NCBI RefSeq assembly: GCF_938030815.1
Contig: NZ_CALHII010000256.1
Coordinates: 1-15,320, forward strand
DNA: 15,320 nt
Source of the DNA: an uncultured Campylobacter sp.
GTDB lineage: Bacteria > Campylobacterota > Campylobacteria > Campylobacterales > Campylobacteraceae
Direction: 5' to 3'
In this document: positions 7,501 through 14,484 of the stretch, piece after piece
How the letters are laid out: the number at the start of each line of letters is the position of its first letter
Numbering within the stretch: position 1 is the stretch's first letter
Notes under the pieces: generated by a model
What the model saw: the letters and a program-made list of their open reading frames with translations, nothing else
What the model was told of the DNA's origin: nothing
Databases searched by the model: none
Translations under genes and position numbers: made by a program

Positions 7501-9106
7501 CAGCATTTGACATGAGGTTGATAAGAACCTCTTTGATCTTCGTGATGTCTCCGTATAGATGGTGCACGAGTGTAGGATCGATGTAAAGCAAGATGTCAAT
7601 ATTCTTTTCGGCAGCCTTGGCGACGTAAATTTCAACCGCACTTTCGAAATCTTGGATAGGATTAAATAAGATATCCTCAAGCTCGACCTTATTACTTTCG
7701 ATCTTGGAGACATCCAAAATGTTATTAATGATCGTTAGAAGGTTTTCGGACGATTTTTCGATGGTATCAACGTAATCGCGCTTCTCTTCATCCAGATCGG
7801 TATTTTTAAGAAGCTCCGTAAAGCCGATGATGCCGTTAAGCGGCGTTCTGATCTCGTGCGACATATTGGCCAAAAAGATCGATTTTGCCTTGTTGGCATC
7901 CTCCGCAGCGCCCTTTTGATATGCAATCAGATCGAGCGCGTCCTCAATAAGCGAATACGCTTTGTTAACACCCTCACTAGTCCTAACGTCGATATGCTCG
8001 TGCTGATTCGTCAAATCGCCGATTCGGCTAAGCACGTTGCCGAGGTCGGTAACGTTCTGTCTTAAACGTCTTGTAATACCCAAGGCAAAAACGACCAAAA
8101 TAGCCGCTAAAACCCATATGCCAAGAGCGATAAATAGGTTTCTTAGTCTTTGCGCTAAGTAAGTATCGGCATGCGCAGCAAGCTCAGCATTGATCTTTTC
8201 AGAAATTTCGCTTAGCTTTTTATATTTAAGTGTAGTAGAGGCAAACCACTCTTGAAAAGGTACGCTATAGTGTCCCTCATCCGCTTCTTGCTGCAATGTG
8301 GCTGAAATTTTAGCAGTTTCTCTTAATGCGTTTTGAAATTCCTCTCCGTCTAGAATTTTTAAAATTGCGGCTCTAGCATCAGATTCCGGCAAGAAGTAAT
8401 AATTAGGAAGCGAACTAGATAGGTTGAAGCTAGCCCAAGTCCTTAGCTGCGCTTGATTCATCGCCTTGCTGCCGATAATGTATTCGATAATATAGTCGCG
8501 CTCCGATGCAGTGGCATCCATCGCCTCATAAGTATTAAGCAACGAAACCGTCCAAACGGTGATATTTGAGCTTACAAGACCCTCTCTTAGCACTCGTTGG
8601 ATTGTTTTTACATCATCGTCGAATTTTTGAAAATATGAACTGAAAAGCTCACCGAAGCTTTTGCTTTGAGCATCGACATCCCTTCTTACCTGCGGAAGTT
8701 TGTCTAATAAACCGTCTATATCGGTCTCGGCAGCCAAAAGCTCGTCGTTACCGGTGCCGTAAGCGAAAATATCAAAAATAGTCTTTTTTACGACATTTTC
8801 GCTGATATTTTTGCTTTCTTTATACTTTGCAAGCGCATCGTCGGTTTTTTTGCGTTGACCCGATAGAAGGGTTCCCATACCGGGGTTTCCCTCGCTACCC
8901 AAAAACGCCGAAGTGATACCGCGCTCTTTATCTACCTGCTCTACTAACGCCGCGAGATTGCTGTTTTTAGCAATCTGCTGCTGCAAAATTCCCACCCTGG
9001 CGTAATCCTGCAAAGAGATAAACAAGAAATATGATGCAAACGCGAAAATCAAAAGTAACGGGATACCGCTAACAAGTCTCAAAGCACTTGTAGTATTTAA
9101 ATTCAT
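4568..9106 (-). CDS. Giant hybrid histidine kinase: NIT sensor, kinase, degenerate receiver, acidic linker, receiver, degenerate receiver
   Basis: This is an inner-membrane sensor kinase of 1512 residues. A membrane helix at about 10-31 and a second at about 323-345 bracket a periplasmic domain of about 290 residues with NIT-domain marks: KERGITSAFLGSEG near 60-73, LLSGQRKKTDDAL near 80-92 and SERDYIIEYI near 201-210. The kinase core follows, with phospho-acceptor His417 in SHEIRTP, the N-box around Asn534, EDTGIGI at 567-573 and GGTGLGL at 597-603. Residues about 652-757 look like a receiver without its acceptor Asp. About 760-1216 is a low-complexity Pro/Glu/Ile/Val/Lys linker. An intact receiver spans about 1217-1345 (Glu1225-Asp1226, Asp1270, Thr1303, Lys1325). 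A Lys/Val-rich strand (1355-1388) leads to a final receiver-like domain that keeps Asp1455 and Lys1501 but lacks the acidic pair. There is no Hpt domain. NIT family members are linked to nitrate/nitrite sensing, but the ligand here is not shown. AAGGA precedes the ATG. The next gene is its likely partner regulator. Confidence 0.93.
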   Translation of the reverse strand: MNLNTTSALRLVSGIPLLLIFAFASYFLFISLQDYARVGILQQQIAKNSNLAALVEQVDKERGITSAFLGSEGNPGMGTLLSGQRKKTDDALAKYKESKNISENVVKKTIFDIFAYGTGNDELLAAETDIDGLLDKLPQVRRDVDAQSKSFGELFSSYFQKFDDDVKTIQRVLREGLVSSNITVWTVSLLNTYEAMDATASERDYIIEYIIGSKAMNQAQLRTWASFNLSSSLPNYYFLPESDARAAILKILDGEEFQNALRETAKISATLQQEADEGHYSVPFQEWFASTTLKYKKLSEISEKINAELAAHADTYLAQRLRNLFIALGIWVLAAILVVFALGITRRLRQNVTDLGNVLSRIGDLTNQHEHIDVRTSEGVNKAYSLIEDALDLIAYQKGAAEDANKAKSIFLANMSHEIRTPLNGIIGFTELLKNTDLDEEKRDYVDTIEKSSENLLTIINNILDVSKIESNKVELEDILFNPIQDFESAVEIYVAKAAEKNIDILLYIDPTLVHHLYGDITKIKEVLINLMSNAVKFTPEHGTIVVEILREPSKAPGEAIVTFSVEDTGIGISEDKLANVFNAFSQADSTITRKYGGTGLGLTISSKYVAMMGGKLQVKSTVGKGTRFYFTLAFKETQKTDADAVFESIKGLNFALLADSADTMYNDIVKNYISKLGGKISIFNTNAQFRSAQNNNKYDALITRFKNYGEVSDILSMPTILTLKPKELQSISISNSKIFTLTEPFNLTKFVKTLDKISKSGIALSRSDFAPQTHEIKLDAEVEKPIAPDEMIMEEPVVKERPIINKLDELRHATTSSADELRAILQSRRRTHDAEAHSAHKEEAVSKPSIAQELKKEAPKAEEPVIKPIDIEPMSDIKIEKIEPESPKINVDIPEIVIPRAEKPKVEPSSTKDAQADIDEPISLEIPDDFVGLKTHATQTQAPKAETPSIDLSDIEIELPKIKKEEEVKAEPAKVEIPKAKVETPKAEIEIPDIDIDLSDIKPSAKVQEPAKKVEIPSVEEEIPVAVKTESEIPIAKASKPDTSSVSAHENEISNVKLSEPESTAEKIIEPEPIAVEPEPVAIEPELKPIEPKLEETSNIESEPVTPVVEPAAQNIPAEEPNIEPEPVDIPKVEPATQNDHVEEPEIEPVSVKVEPVVIPQPEEEEMVEVPVTVYEDEQQEETIMVEEDVEVEEEVEVPVERNPADENVPLVNRKYNAKILIAEDNEINQKLMKHTLNSFNMNLTIVENGLLALEARKANNDYDLIFMDISMPVMDGIESTKQIKQYEHENNLRHIPIVAVTANALKGDREKFMAAGLDEYCTKPIKKDILAQMLDNFIGDKRSDAAPAGGTTKKLVKKLVKRQVPKTVIKTVKVPKTIMKLVPKKSIVSDDVVKAKGARVPTKDILICKANIMESKIFASILKHQYKDVEIAGNFDQLISMAATGSYKLVLVDKKLAGLDLAALESLRRKASATKLVLFSNDNDENPLFSEVASYNITKSGLEKLAQKYI

Positions 9107-9271
9107 ACAAAATCCTTCAAAGCGCAGCTTACGCGACGTTAAATTTTATTCAACCGGAGAAACGAAGTCGCTTCCGTCACGCTAGGCGGAGACGATTTAG
9201 CCGTCCTGCAAAGTTAATGGGTGATTTTACTAAACAAATCTTTAAATATAGCTTTTTGCGTTAGGTTTTCG
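9107..9271 (-). promoter_or_regulatory. Intergenic region between uvrC and the kinase, with candidate -10 and a hairpin
   Basis: On the minus strand TAAAAT (9143-9148) lies 36 nt before the kinase ATG and is the best -10 candidate; no -35 is seen. Just upstream, bases 9155-9176 can form a bulged hairpin (CGGAAGCG, loop ACTT, CGTTT-CT-CCG) without a T tract. It could end uvrC messages poorly or belong to the kinase leader. Whether the kinase has its own promoter or reads through from uvrC cannot be settled from sequence. Confidence 0.35.
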
Positions 9272-11074
9272 TTAATGATTGTTTAAAATTTTTTCGGCGG
9301 TTTGGATATTCGTAAGCGATCTGATCTCATCAAAGCTAGCCGCATAAATGCTCTCAAAATCGCCGTAAAAGTCCAAAAGCTTCTTCAGGCTTCCTTTGCT
9401 AACGCCCAAGCTTAGCAGCTTTGAGCTTTGCAGATCGAGCTTGCGTTTGCTCTTTTGGTGAAACGAGATCGCAAAACGGTGCGCTTCATCGCGCAGACGC
9501 TGAAAAAACTGCAACTTTTTATCATCCGTAGGCAGAGAAAAAATCCCGCCTTTCGTGCAAATTTTATCTTTCGCAGCCCCCTTTGCGCGGTGAGCTTTGG
9601 CGTCGATCTTTTCTTTAGAGATAGCGATTATATCGACGTTTGCTCCGACGCTGCAGATTATTTCCTCCGCCAAGTTTAGCAGAGCCGTTCCGCCGTCGAT
9701 GAGCCACAGATCGGGCGCGGCGAGCTCGTCAAATTTAAGCGCGCGGCTAGTTAGATACTCGCGCATCTGATCGTAGTCGTTATTTGAGCTAAGGTGCTTG
9801 TGGCGATAGTTTTGCTTATTAAACTCGCCGTCTTGAAAGCTTATCATAGCTCCCACGGGTGCGGCGCCGAACATATGCGAATTGTCGAAAACCTCGATAT
9901 TTACGGGCAAATTCGTAAGATTAAAATAATCCTTCAGCTCCTGCAAAAATGCGTAATCGTGCGTTTTTAGATGCTTTTTGATATTGATCTCGCAGTTTTG
10001 ATATGCGATCTCGCAAATTTTATGCTTCTCGCCGATTTTTGGCGCGTAAATTTTAAACGCTCTTTCATGCCGCTTGGATAAAATTTCGCATACCAGATCC
10101 GCATCGTCAAACTCGTCGTAAACGTAAATTTTAGCGCACGCCACGGGAGCCGCGGCCGGAAAGGCGCTTAAGATCATCTGTTTGTAGGCGTTTGCGATAT
10201 CATCGGCGCTTGGGGCTTTACAGTTAATTATATGCGAGCTTGAGGCTGAAATTTTACCCTCGCGTATGCTAAAATGCACGGCGCAGACGAGCCCGTCGCG
10301 TGCGGCAATCGCAAAGACCTCGAAATCATCGAGCTTTGCCAGATCGACCTCGACCTTTACGTTCATCTGCTTTAAAATTTCGATCTTATCGCGGATCTGC
10401 GCGGCTTCTTCAAAATTTTCGCTCTGTGCAAGCCGCGCCATCCGATCCTGAAGCTGCGGCACCATCTTTTGCGGATTTTTCAAAGCCGCAAGCGCGCTTT
10501 GCACGATACGAGCGTAATCCTGCTTTGAAATTTTATCCTCGCACGGAGCAGCGCAGCGCCCGATCTGATGGAACAAACAGGCCTTCTTGCCCTTGACGCA
10601 ATTTTTCTTCTGCACGAGCGGAAACTGCATATAAAGCGTCTGTAAAATTTCCTTCGCACCGTGAAAATAGGGACCGAAGTATCTGATGTTTCTGCCCTTT
10701 ACGATCTTTCGCGTGATCTCAAAGCGCGGGAAATCGTCGTCTAAATTTACATATATATAAGGATAGGTCTTATCGTCGCGCAGCAGGATGTTGTATTTAG
10801 GCTTTAGCTGCTTGATGAAGGAATTTTCTAGTATCAGCGCGTCGCTCTCGCTGGGCGTTACGATGTATTCTAAATGCGCCGCCTCGCTTATCATCTTGGC
10901 GATGCGCGCACTTAAGCGTGGGCTCGGAGCGAGGGCGGGCGTGAAAGAAAAGTAGCTTTTGACGCGATTTTTTAAAATTTTCGCCTTGCCGACGTATAGC
11001 AGCTTGCCCGCGGCGTCGAAGTATTGATACACGCCGGGTGCGGCAGGCAGGCTCTTAATCTCCTCTATTAGCAA
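9272..11074 (-). CDS. uvrC: Excinuclease ABC subunit C
   Basis: UvrC makes both incisions around a DNA lesion once UvrA and UvrB have found it (nucleotide excision repair). At 600 residues it is full length. The N-terminal GIY-YIG nuclease is seen as PGVYQYF at 13-19 and LLYVGKAK at 25-32, with Arg37 and metal ligand Glu83. The four cysteines of the Fe-S/zinc-like site lie in NCVKGKKACLFHQIGRCAAP and the Cys just after it. The UVR motif (ENFEEAAQIRDKIE) binds UvrB. The C-terminal RNase H-like nuclease has EVFDNSH and LWLIDGG, and a helix-hairpin-helix lies at the end. The start is a TTG at 11074. No ATG lies nearby in frame, the next start would cut into the nuclease domain, and GAGGG stands 8 nt upstream inside the preceding gene. 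The coding region overlaps that gene by 20 nt. Confidence 0.97.
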   Translation of the reverse strand: MLIEEIKSLPAAPGVYQYFDAAGKLLYVGKAKILKNRVKSYFSFTPALAPSPRLSARIAKMISEAAHLEYIVTPSESDALILENSFIKQLKPKYNILLRDDKTYPYIYVNLDDDFPRFEITRKIVKGRNIRYFGPYFHGAKEILQTLYMQFPLVQKKNCVKGKKACLFHQIGRCAAPCEDKISKQDYARIVQSALAALKNPQKMVPQLQDRMARLAQSENFEEAAQIRDKIEILKQMNVKVEVDLAKLDDFEVFAIAARDGLVCAVHFSIREGKISASSSHIINCKAPSADDIANAYKQMILSAFPAAAPVACAKIYVYDEFDDADLVCEILSKRHERAFKIYAPKIGEKHKICEIAYQNCEINIKKHLKTHDYAFLQELKDYFNLTNLPVNIEVFDNSHMFGAAPVGAMISFQDGEFNKQNYRHKHLSSNNDYDQMREYLTSRALKFDELAAPDLWLIDGGTALLNLAEEIICSVGANVDIIAISKEKIDAKAHRAKGAAKDKICTKGGIFSLPTDDKKLQFFQRLRDEAHRFAISFHQKSKRKLDLQSSKLLSLGVSKGSLKKLLDFYGDFESIYAASFDEIRSLTNIQTAEKILNNH

Positions 11075-11522
11075 GGATCAGCCCTCTTATCTCTTCAAAA
11101 ATTTTATAAATTTGCGGATCTTGGATTTTGTTTTTAAACTCCCCCTTTGCGCGCTCCAAAGATAAAGCTTCGCCATCCCGGCGCAAATGAGCTTTATAAA
11201 TTTGCGCCCTTCTTCTGCTCATTACTCTATCTGCGACGAAAAATTTTATCTCGCGCACGCCGCAAAGCTCCGCCGTCTCTCTAGCGGCTACAAAGCGCTT
11301 TAATACGTCTTTTATTAAATTTATATTACTATCGCGTTTTAGTTCGCAAAGCCCAGCCGGATGCTTCGCGGCTATCATCAAAATGCCATCTTTGACGTAG
11401 ATGAAAGCGATCAGCCTTTGCCAACTAAGCGGCAAAATCGCTAAAAACTCGCCTCTTTCTCGCATCTTGGCATATAAAGGATTTTTTCTGATATGAGCGA
11501 TTATTTCTCTTGCATTTTCCAT
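11055..11522 (-). CDS. DciA-like (DUF721-type) small basic protein
   Basis: The 155-residue product resembles the DUF721/DciA group as found in epsilonproteobacteria. It has a short helical start, a core IAFIYVKDGILMIAAKHP followed by LCELKRDSNINLIKDVLKRF, and a basic C-terminal half (VADRVMSRRRAQIYKAHLRR). DciA proteins help load the replicative helicase in bacteria that lack DnaC; that role here is by family only. The gene sits directly before uvrC (20-nt overlap) and divergent from the gene before guaA. C. jejuni has, from memory, an equivalent small gene (Cj1247c) between uvrC and guaA. The start ATG at 11522 has no Shine-Dalgarno sequence but does have a well-placed -10 box (separate entry). 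The gene is clearly real; the family call is moderate. Confidence 0.7.
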   Translation of the reverse strand: MENAREIIAHIRKNPLYAKMRERGEFLAILPLSWQRLIAFIYVKDGILMIAAKHPAGLCELKRDSNINLIKDVLKRFVAARETAELCGVREIKFFVADRVMSRRRAQIYKAHLRRDGEALSLERAKGEFKNKIQDPQIYKIFEEIRGLILANRGD

Positions 11523-11693
11523 AAGCGGATTTTAGCATTTTTTATCTTAGTTTTGCTTAGCGGCTGCGGATACAAAGCCCCGCCGTTTTACTCAGACGCA
11601 GATGAGCAAACCGCGAACGCAGAGGTATCCGCCGCGGACGGCAACAAAACAAACGACACGAAAGGCGGCGTTAGAATTTTACGCGATAAATAG
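11493..11693 (+). CDS. Small LptM-like outer-membrane lipoprotein
   Basis: The 66-residue product has a short charged start, a hydrophobic run (ILAFFILVLL) and the lipobox LSGC. The mature protein thus begins at a lipid-modified Cys25, followed by GYKAPPFY and a polar, probably disordered tail of about 35 residues. The Cys-Gly-Tyr-Lys-x-Pro-Pro pattern resembles LptM (YifL) lipoproteins, which assist maturation of the LPS translocon LptDE; this is family resemblance only. The ATG at 11493 is the only usable start in frame ahead of the signal; AAAGGA lies 11 nt upstream, a rather long spacing. The first 30 nt overlap the start of the divergent DciA-like gene. guaA follows 54 nt later on the same strand. 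Confidence 0.75.
   Translation: MSDYFSCIFHKRILAFFILVLLSGCGYKAPPFYSDADEQTANAEVSAADGNKTNDTKGGVRILRDK
11529..11537 (-). promoter_or_regulatory. Extended -10 box implying a leaderless DciA-like mRNA
   Basis: Minus-strand TGCTAAAAT is an extended -10 element. Its last base lies 7 nt from the A of the ATG at 11522, so transcription would start at or next to the start codon. That fits the missing ribosome site. The element lies inside the coding start of the divergent lipoprotein gene. Confidence 0.5.
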
Positions 11694-11715
11694 CCTACTT
11701 TTAGCTTTGCTTTGT

Positions 11716-11721
11716 TATACT
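11716..11721 (+). promoter_or_regulatory. Candidate -10 box of guaA
   Basis: TATACT lies 26 nt before the guaA ATG in an AT-rich stretch, at the same distance as the trpB box. A TTTGC/TTTAGC region upstream is the only loose -35 candidate. The leader would carry the ribosome site AAAGGA. guaA may also be read from the lipoprotein gene upstream. Confidence 0.5.
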
Positions 11722-11747
11722 TTTAAAAATTTTTACAAAGGAATTTC

Positions 11748-13283
11748 ATGCAAACGGCAGACATTTTAGTGCTGGACTTCGGCTCCCAATACACCCAGCT
11801 GATCGCTAGGCGCTTGCGCGAACAAGGCGTTTACACCGAGCTGATCGCATACGACGCACCGATTGATAAGATAAAAGCAAAAAACCCCAAAGGCCTTATT
11901 TTAAGCGGCGGGCCCGCTAGCGTTTACGCCAAAGACGCGTATTTTTGCGACGATAGAATTTTTGAGCTTGGAATTCCTATTTTAGGTATCTGCTACGGCA
12001 TGCAGCTCATCGCGCATAAATTTGGCGCTAGCGTCGTACCTGCGGGTAAAAAAGAGTATGGCAAGGCTTCTTTGAAACTGCTTCGCGCTAGCAGGCTATT
12101 TGGCGGCGTGGAGGATAACTCGACCGTGTGGATGAGCCACTCGGACAAGGTCGAGAGCCTGCCGGAGGGCTTTGAGGTGATGGCAAGCTCGGATGAGAGT
12201 GAGTGGTGCGTATTTGGTGACGAGACCCGTAAAATTTACGCGCTGCAATTTCACCCCGAAGTCTGCCACAGCGAGTTCGGCGATAGAATTTTAAAAAATT
12301 TTGCCAAAGAGATCTGCGGAATAACCAGCACTTGGAATATGGGCAGCTTTGCCAAAGAGCAGATGATCAAAATAAAAGAGCGCGTAGGCAGCGCCAAAGT
12401 GCTTTGCGCGGTAAGCGGCGGCGTGGATAGCTCAGTCGTAGCGGCGCTTTTGGCGCATGCGGTGCCGCAGAGCCTGATAGCGGTTTTCGTCGATAACGGA
12501 CTACTCCGCACGGGCGAGCGCAAGGCGGTAGAGGAGATGTTTAGACTCAAACTGGGCGTGAGCCTGGACGTAGTCGATGCTAGCGAGCTATTTTTAAGCA
12601 GGCTGAAAGGGGTGGTCGATCCGGAGCAAAAACGCAAAATCATCGGCGCGACCTTCATTGAAGTTTTCAGCAAAGAAGCGGCAAAATACAAAAACGTAAA
12701 ATTTCTAGCCCAGGGCACGCTCTATACTGACATCATCGAAAGTTCAGTCGCGGGCTCAAGCAAAACGATCAAAAGCCATCACAACGTAGGCGGCCTGCCT
12801 AAGGATATGAAATTTGAACTGATCGAGCCTCTGCGCGAAATTTTTAAAGACGAAGTGCGCCAGCTGGGACTCGAGCTAGGTCTTTCGCGCGAAGTCGTTT
12901 TCCGCCATCCATTCCCAGGTCCGGGTCTTGCGATCCGCATAATGGGCGAGGTAAATACACCGAGTCTCGAGCTGCTGCGCAAAGCCGACGTGATCCTACG
13001 CGACGAGCTAAAATCAAGCGGCTGGTACAACAAAACATGGCAGGCGTTTTGCGTGCTGCTAAACGTGCACTCCGTGGGCGTCATGGGCGATAACCGCACC
13101 TACGAAAACGCCGTGTGCATACGCGTAGTGGACGCTAGCGACGGAATGACGGCTAGCTTCTCGCGCCTGCCTTACGACCTGCTAGAAAACGTCTCTCGCC
13201 GCATCATAAACGAAGTGGATGGCATCAACCGCGTAGTTTACGACATCTCGAGCAAACCGCCCGCAACGATAGAGTGGGAGTAA
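11748..13283 (+). CDS. guaA: GMP synthase (glutamine-hydrolysing)
   Basis: GuaA converts XMP to GMP with ATP and ammonia drawn from glutamine (cytoplasm, purine synthesis). The 511-residue protein is full length and has all three parts. The class I glutaminase carries the triad Cys82 (GICYGMQ), His169 and Glu171 (QFHPEVCHS). The ATP-pyrophosphatase domain has its P-loop SGGVDSS at 223-229. The C-terminal dimerisation domain contains HPFPGPGLAIR and ends in the family-typical PPATIEWE. AAAGGA stands 6 nt before the ATG. The gene is followed after a single base by an oxidoreductase gene, so the two are co-transcribed. No residue is missing. Confidence 0.99.
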   Translation: MQTADILVLDFGSQYTQLIARRLREQGVYTELIAYDAPIDKIKAKNPKGLILSGGPASVYAKDAYFCDDRIFELGIPILGICYGMQLIAHKFGASVVPAGKKEYGKASLKLLRASRLFGGVEDNSTVWMSHSDKVESLPEGFEVMASSDESEWCVFGDETRKIYALQFHPEVCHSEFGDRILKNFAKEICGITSTWNMGSFAKEQMIKIKERVGSAKVLCAVSGGVDSSVVAALLAHAVPQSLIAVFVDNGLLRTGERKAVEEMFRLKLGVSLDVVDASELFLSRLKGVVDPEQKRKIIGATFIEVFSKEAAKYKNVKFLAQGTLYTDIIESSVAGSSKTIKSHHNVGGLPKDMKFELIEPLREIFKDEVRQLGLELGLSREVVFRHPFPGPGLAIRIMGEVNTPSLELLRKADVILRDELKSSGWYNKTWQAFCVLLNVHSVGVMGDNRTYENAVCIRVVDASDGMTASFSRLPYDLLENVSRRIINEVDGINRVVYDISSKPPATIEWE

Positions 13284-13284
13284 G

Positions 13285-13887
13285 ATGAAACAAATCTGCA
13301 TCATTTTAGCGCATCCTTACGAGAGAAGCCTAAATGCGGCTATTGCAAACGCAGCGGCAGAAAAGCTGCAAAATAGCGGCTACGAGGTTAAATTTCACGA
13401 TCTGTATAAAGAAAAATTTAACCCGATTCTTAGCGGCGCCGAACTAATAAGCGATAAAAGCGACGACGAGCTGTTAAAAGCGCATCAAAAAGATATCGCA
13501 AATGCCTACGGTATCGTGATCGTGCACCCAAACTGGTGGGGCGAGCCGCCCGCCATCCTCAAGGGCTGGATTGACCGTGTGCTAAGGCAGAGAGTAGCCT
13601 ACGATTTTGCGCCGGGCGATAACGGCGGCGGGCTTCCGATAGGACTTTTAAAGGCTAAAGCCGCCGTAGTTTTCAACACCTCCAACACCCCCGAGGCCAG
13701 AGAAAACGAGATATTTGGCGATCCGCTGGAAAAAATTTGGAAAAGCTGCATTTTTGATTTTTGCGGCGTGAAAACCTTTGAGCGGCTGATGTTTAGAGTG
13801 GTCGCGGATAGCGACGAAGCTGAGCGAAAGGTGTGGCTAAGGCAGGTAGTTCAGACGCTGGATAGATACTTTCCGAAGCAATCGTAA
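13285..13887 (+). CDS. Flavodoxin-fold NAD(P)H-dependent (quinone) oxidoreductase
   Basis: The 200-residue protein belongs to the flavodoxin-2 group that includes NQO1-like quinone reductases, MdaB and KefF. These FMN/FAD enzymes transfer two electrons from NAD(P)H to quinones or similar acceptors in the cytoplasm. Seen are the N-terminal ILAHPYERSLNAAIA (phosphate loop of the flavin), the central VHPNWWGEPPAILKGWIDRV, which is the hallmark of the family, and AVVFNTSNTP late in the chain. The ATG lies one base after the guaA stop, with GGGAG at the end of guaA as ribosome site, so it is translationally coupled to guaA. A functional link to GMP synthesis is not evident. The family is sure; the substrate and the choice between MdaB-like and KefF-like are not. 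Confidence 0.9.
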   Translation: MKQICIILAHPYERSLNAAIANAAAEKLQNSGYEVKFHDLYKEKFNPILSGAELISDKSDDELLKAHQKDIANAYGIVIVHPNWWGEPPAILKGWIDRVLRQRVAYDFAPGDNGGGLPIGLLKAKAAVVFNTSNTPEARENEIFGDPLEKIWKSCIFDFCGVKTFERLMFRVVADSDEAERKVWLRQVVQTLDRYFPKQS

Positions 13888-13997
13888 TTGCTCTAAATTT
13901 AAAAATGCGCTATCCGCAAAATCCGCGCGGCGCAAAATTTGACCGCCTATTTTAAACAGATACGCGCCGAATTCGCTCGCACATTTGGCGCAAAATC

Positions 13998-14003
13998 TAT
14001 AAA
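13998..14003 (+). promoter_or_regulatory. Candidate -10 box for the 66-residue membrane-protein gene
   Basis: TATAAA within CTATAAAATTT lies 15 nt before the ATG at 14019. The leader would be short, and the strong ribosome site AGGAGGT follows at once. The spacing between box and ribosome site is tight, so the start of transcription may fall inside AGGAGG and this call is weak. Confidence 0.3.
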
Positions 14004-14018
14004 ATTTAGGAGGTAATC

Positions 14019-14219
14019 ATGCTTAGATTAATCGCAGCGATGGCGATCTTAGCGGCTCTCATATACTTCGTGATGGGAGGCGGCGGCAAAAAGACGATCA
14101 AAGATTACAAAAATTTCAGCCGCGAGGAGCTGGAGACTTTATGCCTCGAAAAGAACGATAAAATCGCCTGCCAGCGTATCGCAGTGGACTATATCAAAGA
14201 AAATAAACCGAAAAAATGA
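14019..14219 (+). CDS. Small membrane-anchored protein with a single Sel1/Hcp-like cysteine hairpin
   Basis: I do not recognise a named family. The 66-residue product has an N-terminal membrane helix (LIAAMAILAALIYFVMG, about 4-20), a Gly4 hinge, then a charged helical part with Cys42 and Cys51 in LETLCLEKNDKIACQRIAV. Two cysteines about nine residues apart between helices recall the disulfide-bridged helix pairs of Helicobacter cysteine-rich (Hcp/Sel1-like) proteins, so the tail is probably periplasmic; this is inference. The AGGAGGT ribosome site 4 nt before the ATG is the best in the window and supports a real gene. It stands alone, with 131 nt before and about 265 nt after it. Confidence 0.65.
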   Translation: MLRLIAAMAILAALIYFVMGGGGKKTIKDYKNFSREELETLCLEKNDKIACQRIAVDYIKENKPKK

Positions 14220-14484
14220 TCTAAATTTGCGAGGCTAATTTTGCGGTTTCGTTCAAACAGCGCGCGGTTAAATTTCTTTCTAGCCCGGTCCAAACGCTGC
14301 GCGGATAAATTTGCCTGCAAAGCACGACTAAAATGTCGATTAAATCGGTACCGAGCGCCGCGCAAATAGCGTAAATTTAAAAGCAATAATTCAAGTATTA
14401 GCATGCGCGCTGAAAAACCGCTAGCCAAAATTAAAAGCGATAAATCGCGCTGTGTTCTTTGCGCGCATACAGAAGGAGCGACGG
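14220..14484. other. Non-coding stretch between two small membrane-protein genes
   Basis: No supported gene lies here. A minus-strand frame crosses it but reads into both neighbours and has an Arg/Asn-rich composition unlike any gene in the window. Two small inverted repeats are visible: CGAC-6 nt-GTCG near 14330, and GCGAT-AA-ATCGC at 14437-14448, which lies 36 nt before the next gene and could be an operator. No convincing -10 box or terminator is seen. Confidence 0.4.

Noticed and set aside
8000..9080. Calling the kinase a nitrate sensor outright
   Set aside because: NIT-type marks are present, but domain family alone does not fix the ligand, and no nitrate or nitrite metabolism genes lie in the window.
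12251..12718. Minus-strand frame of 155 codons inside guaA
   Set aside because: guaA is intact with every catalytic motif; the antisense frame has no ribosome site and a Ser/Thr/Leu-rich shadow composition.
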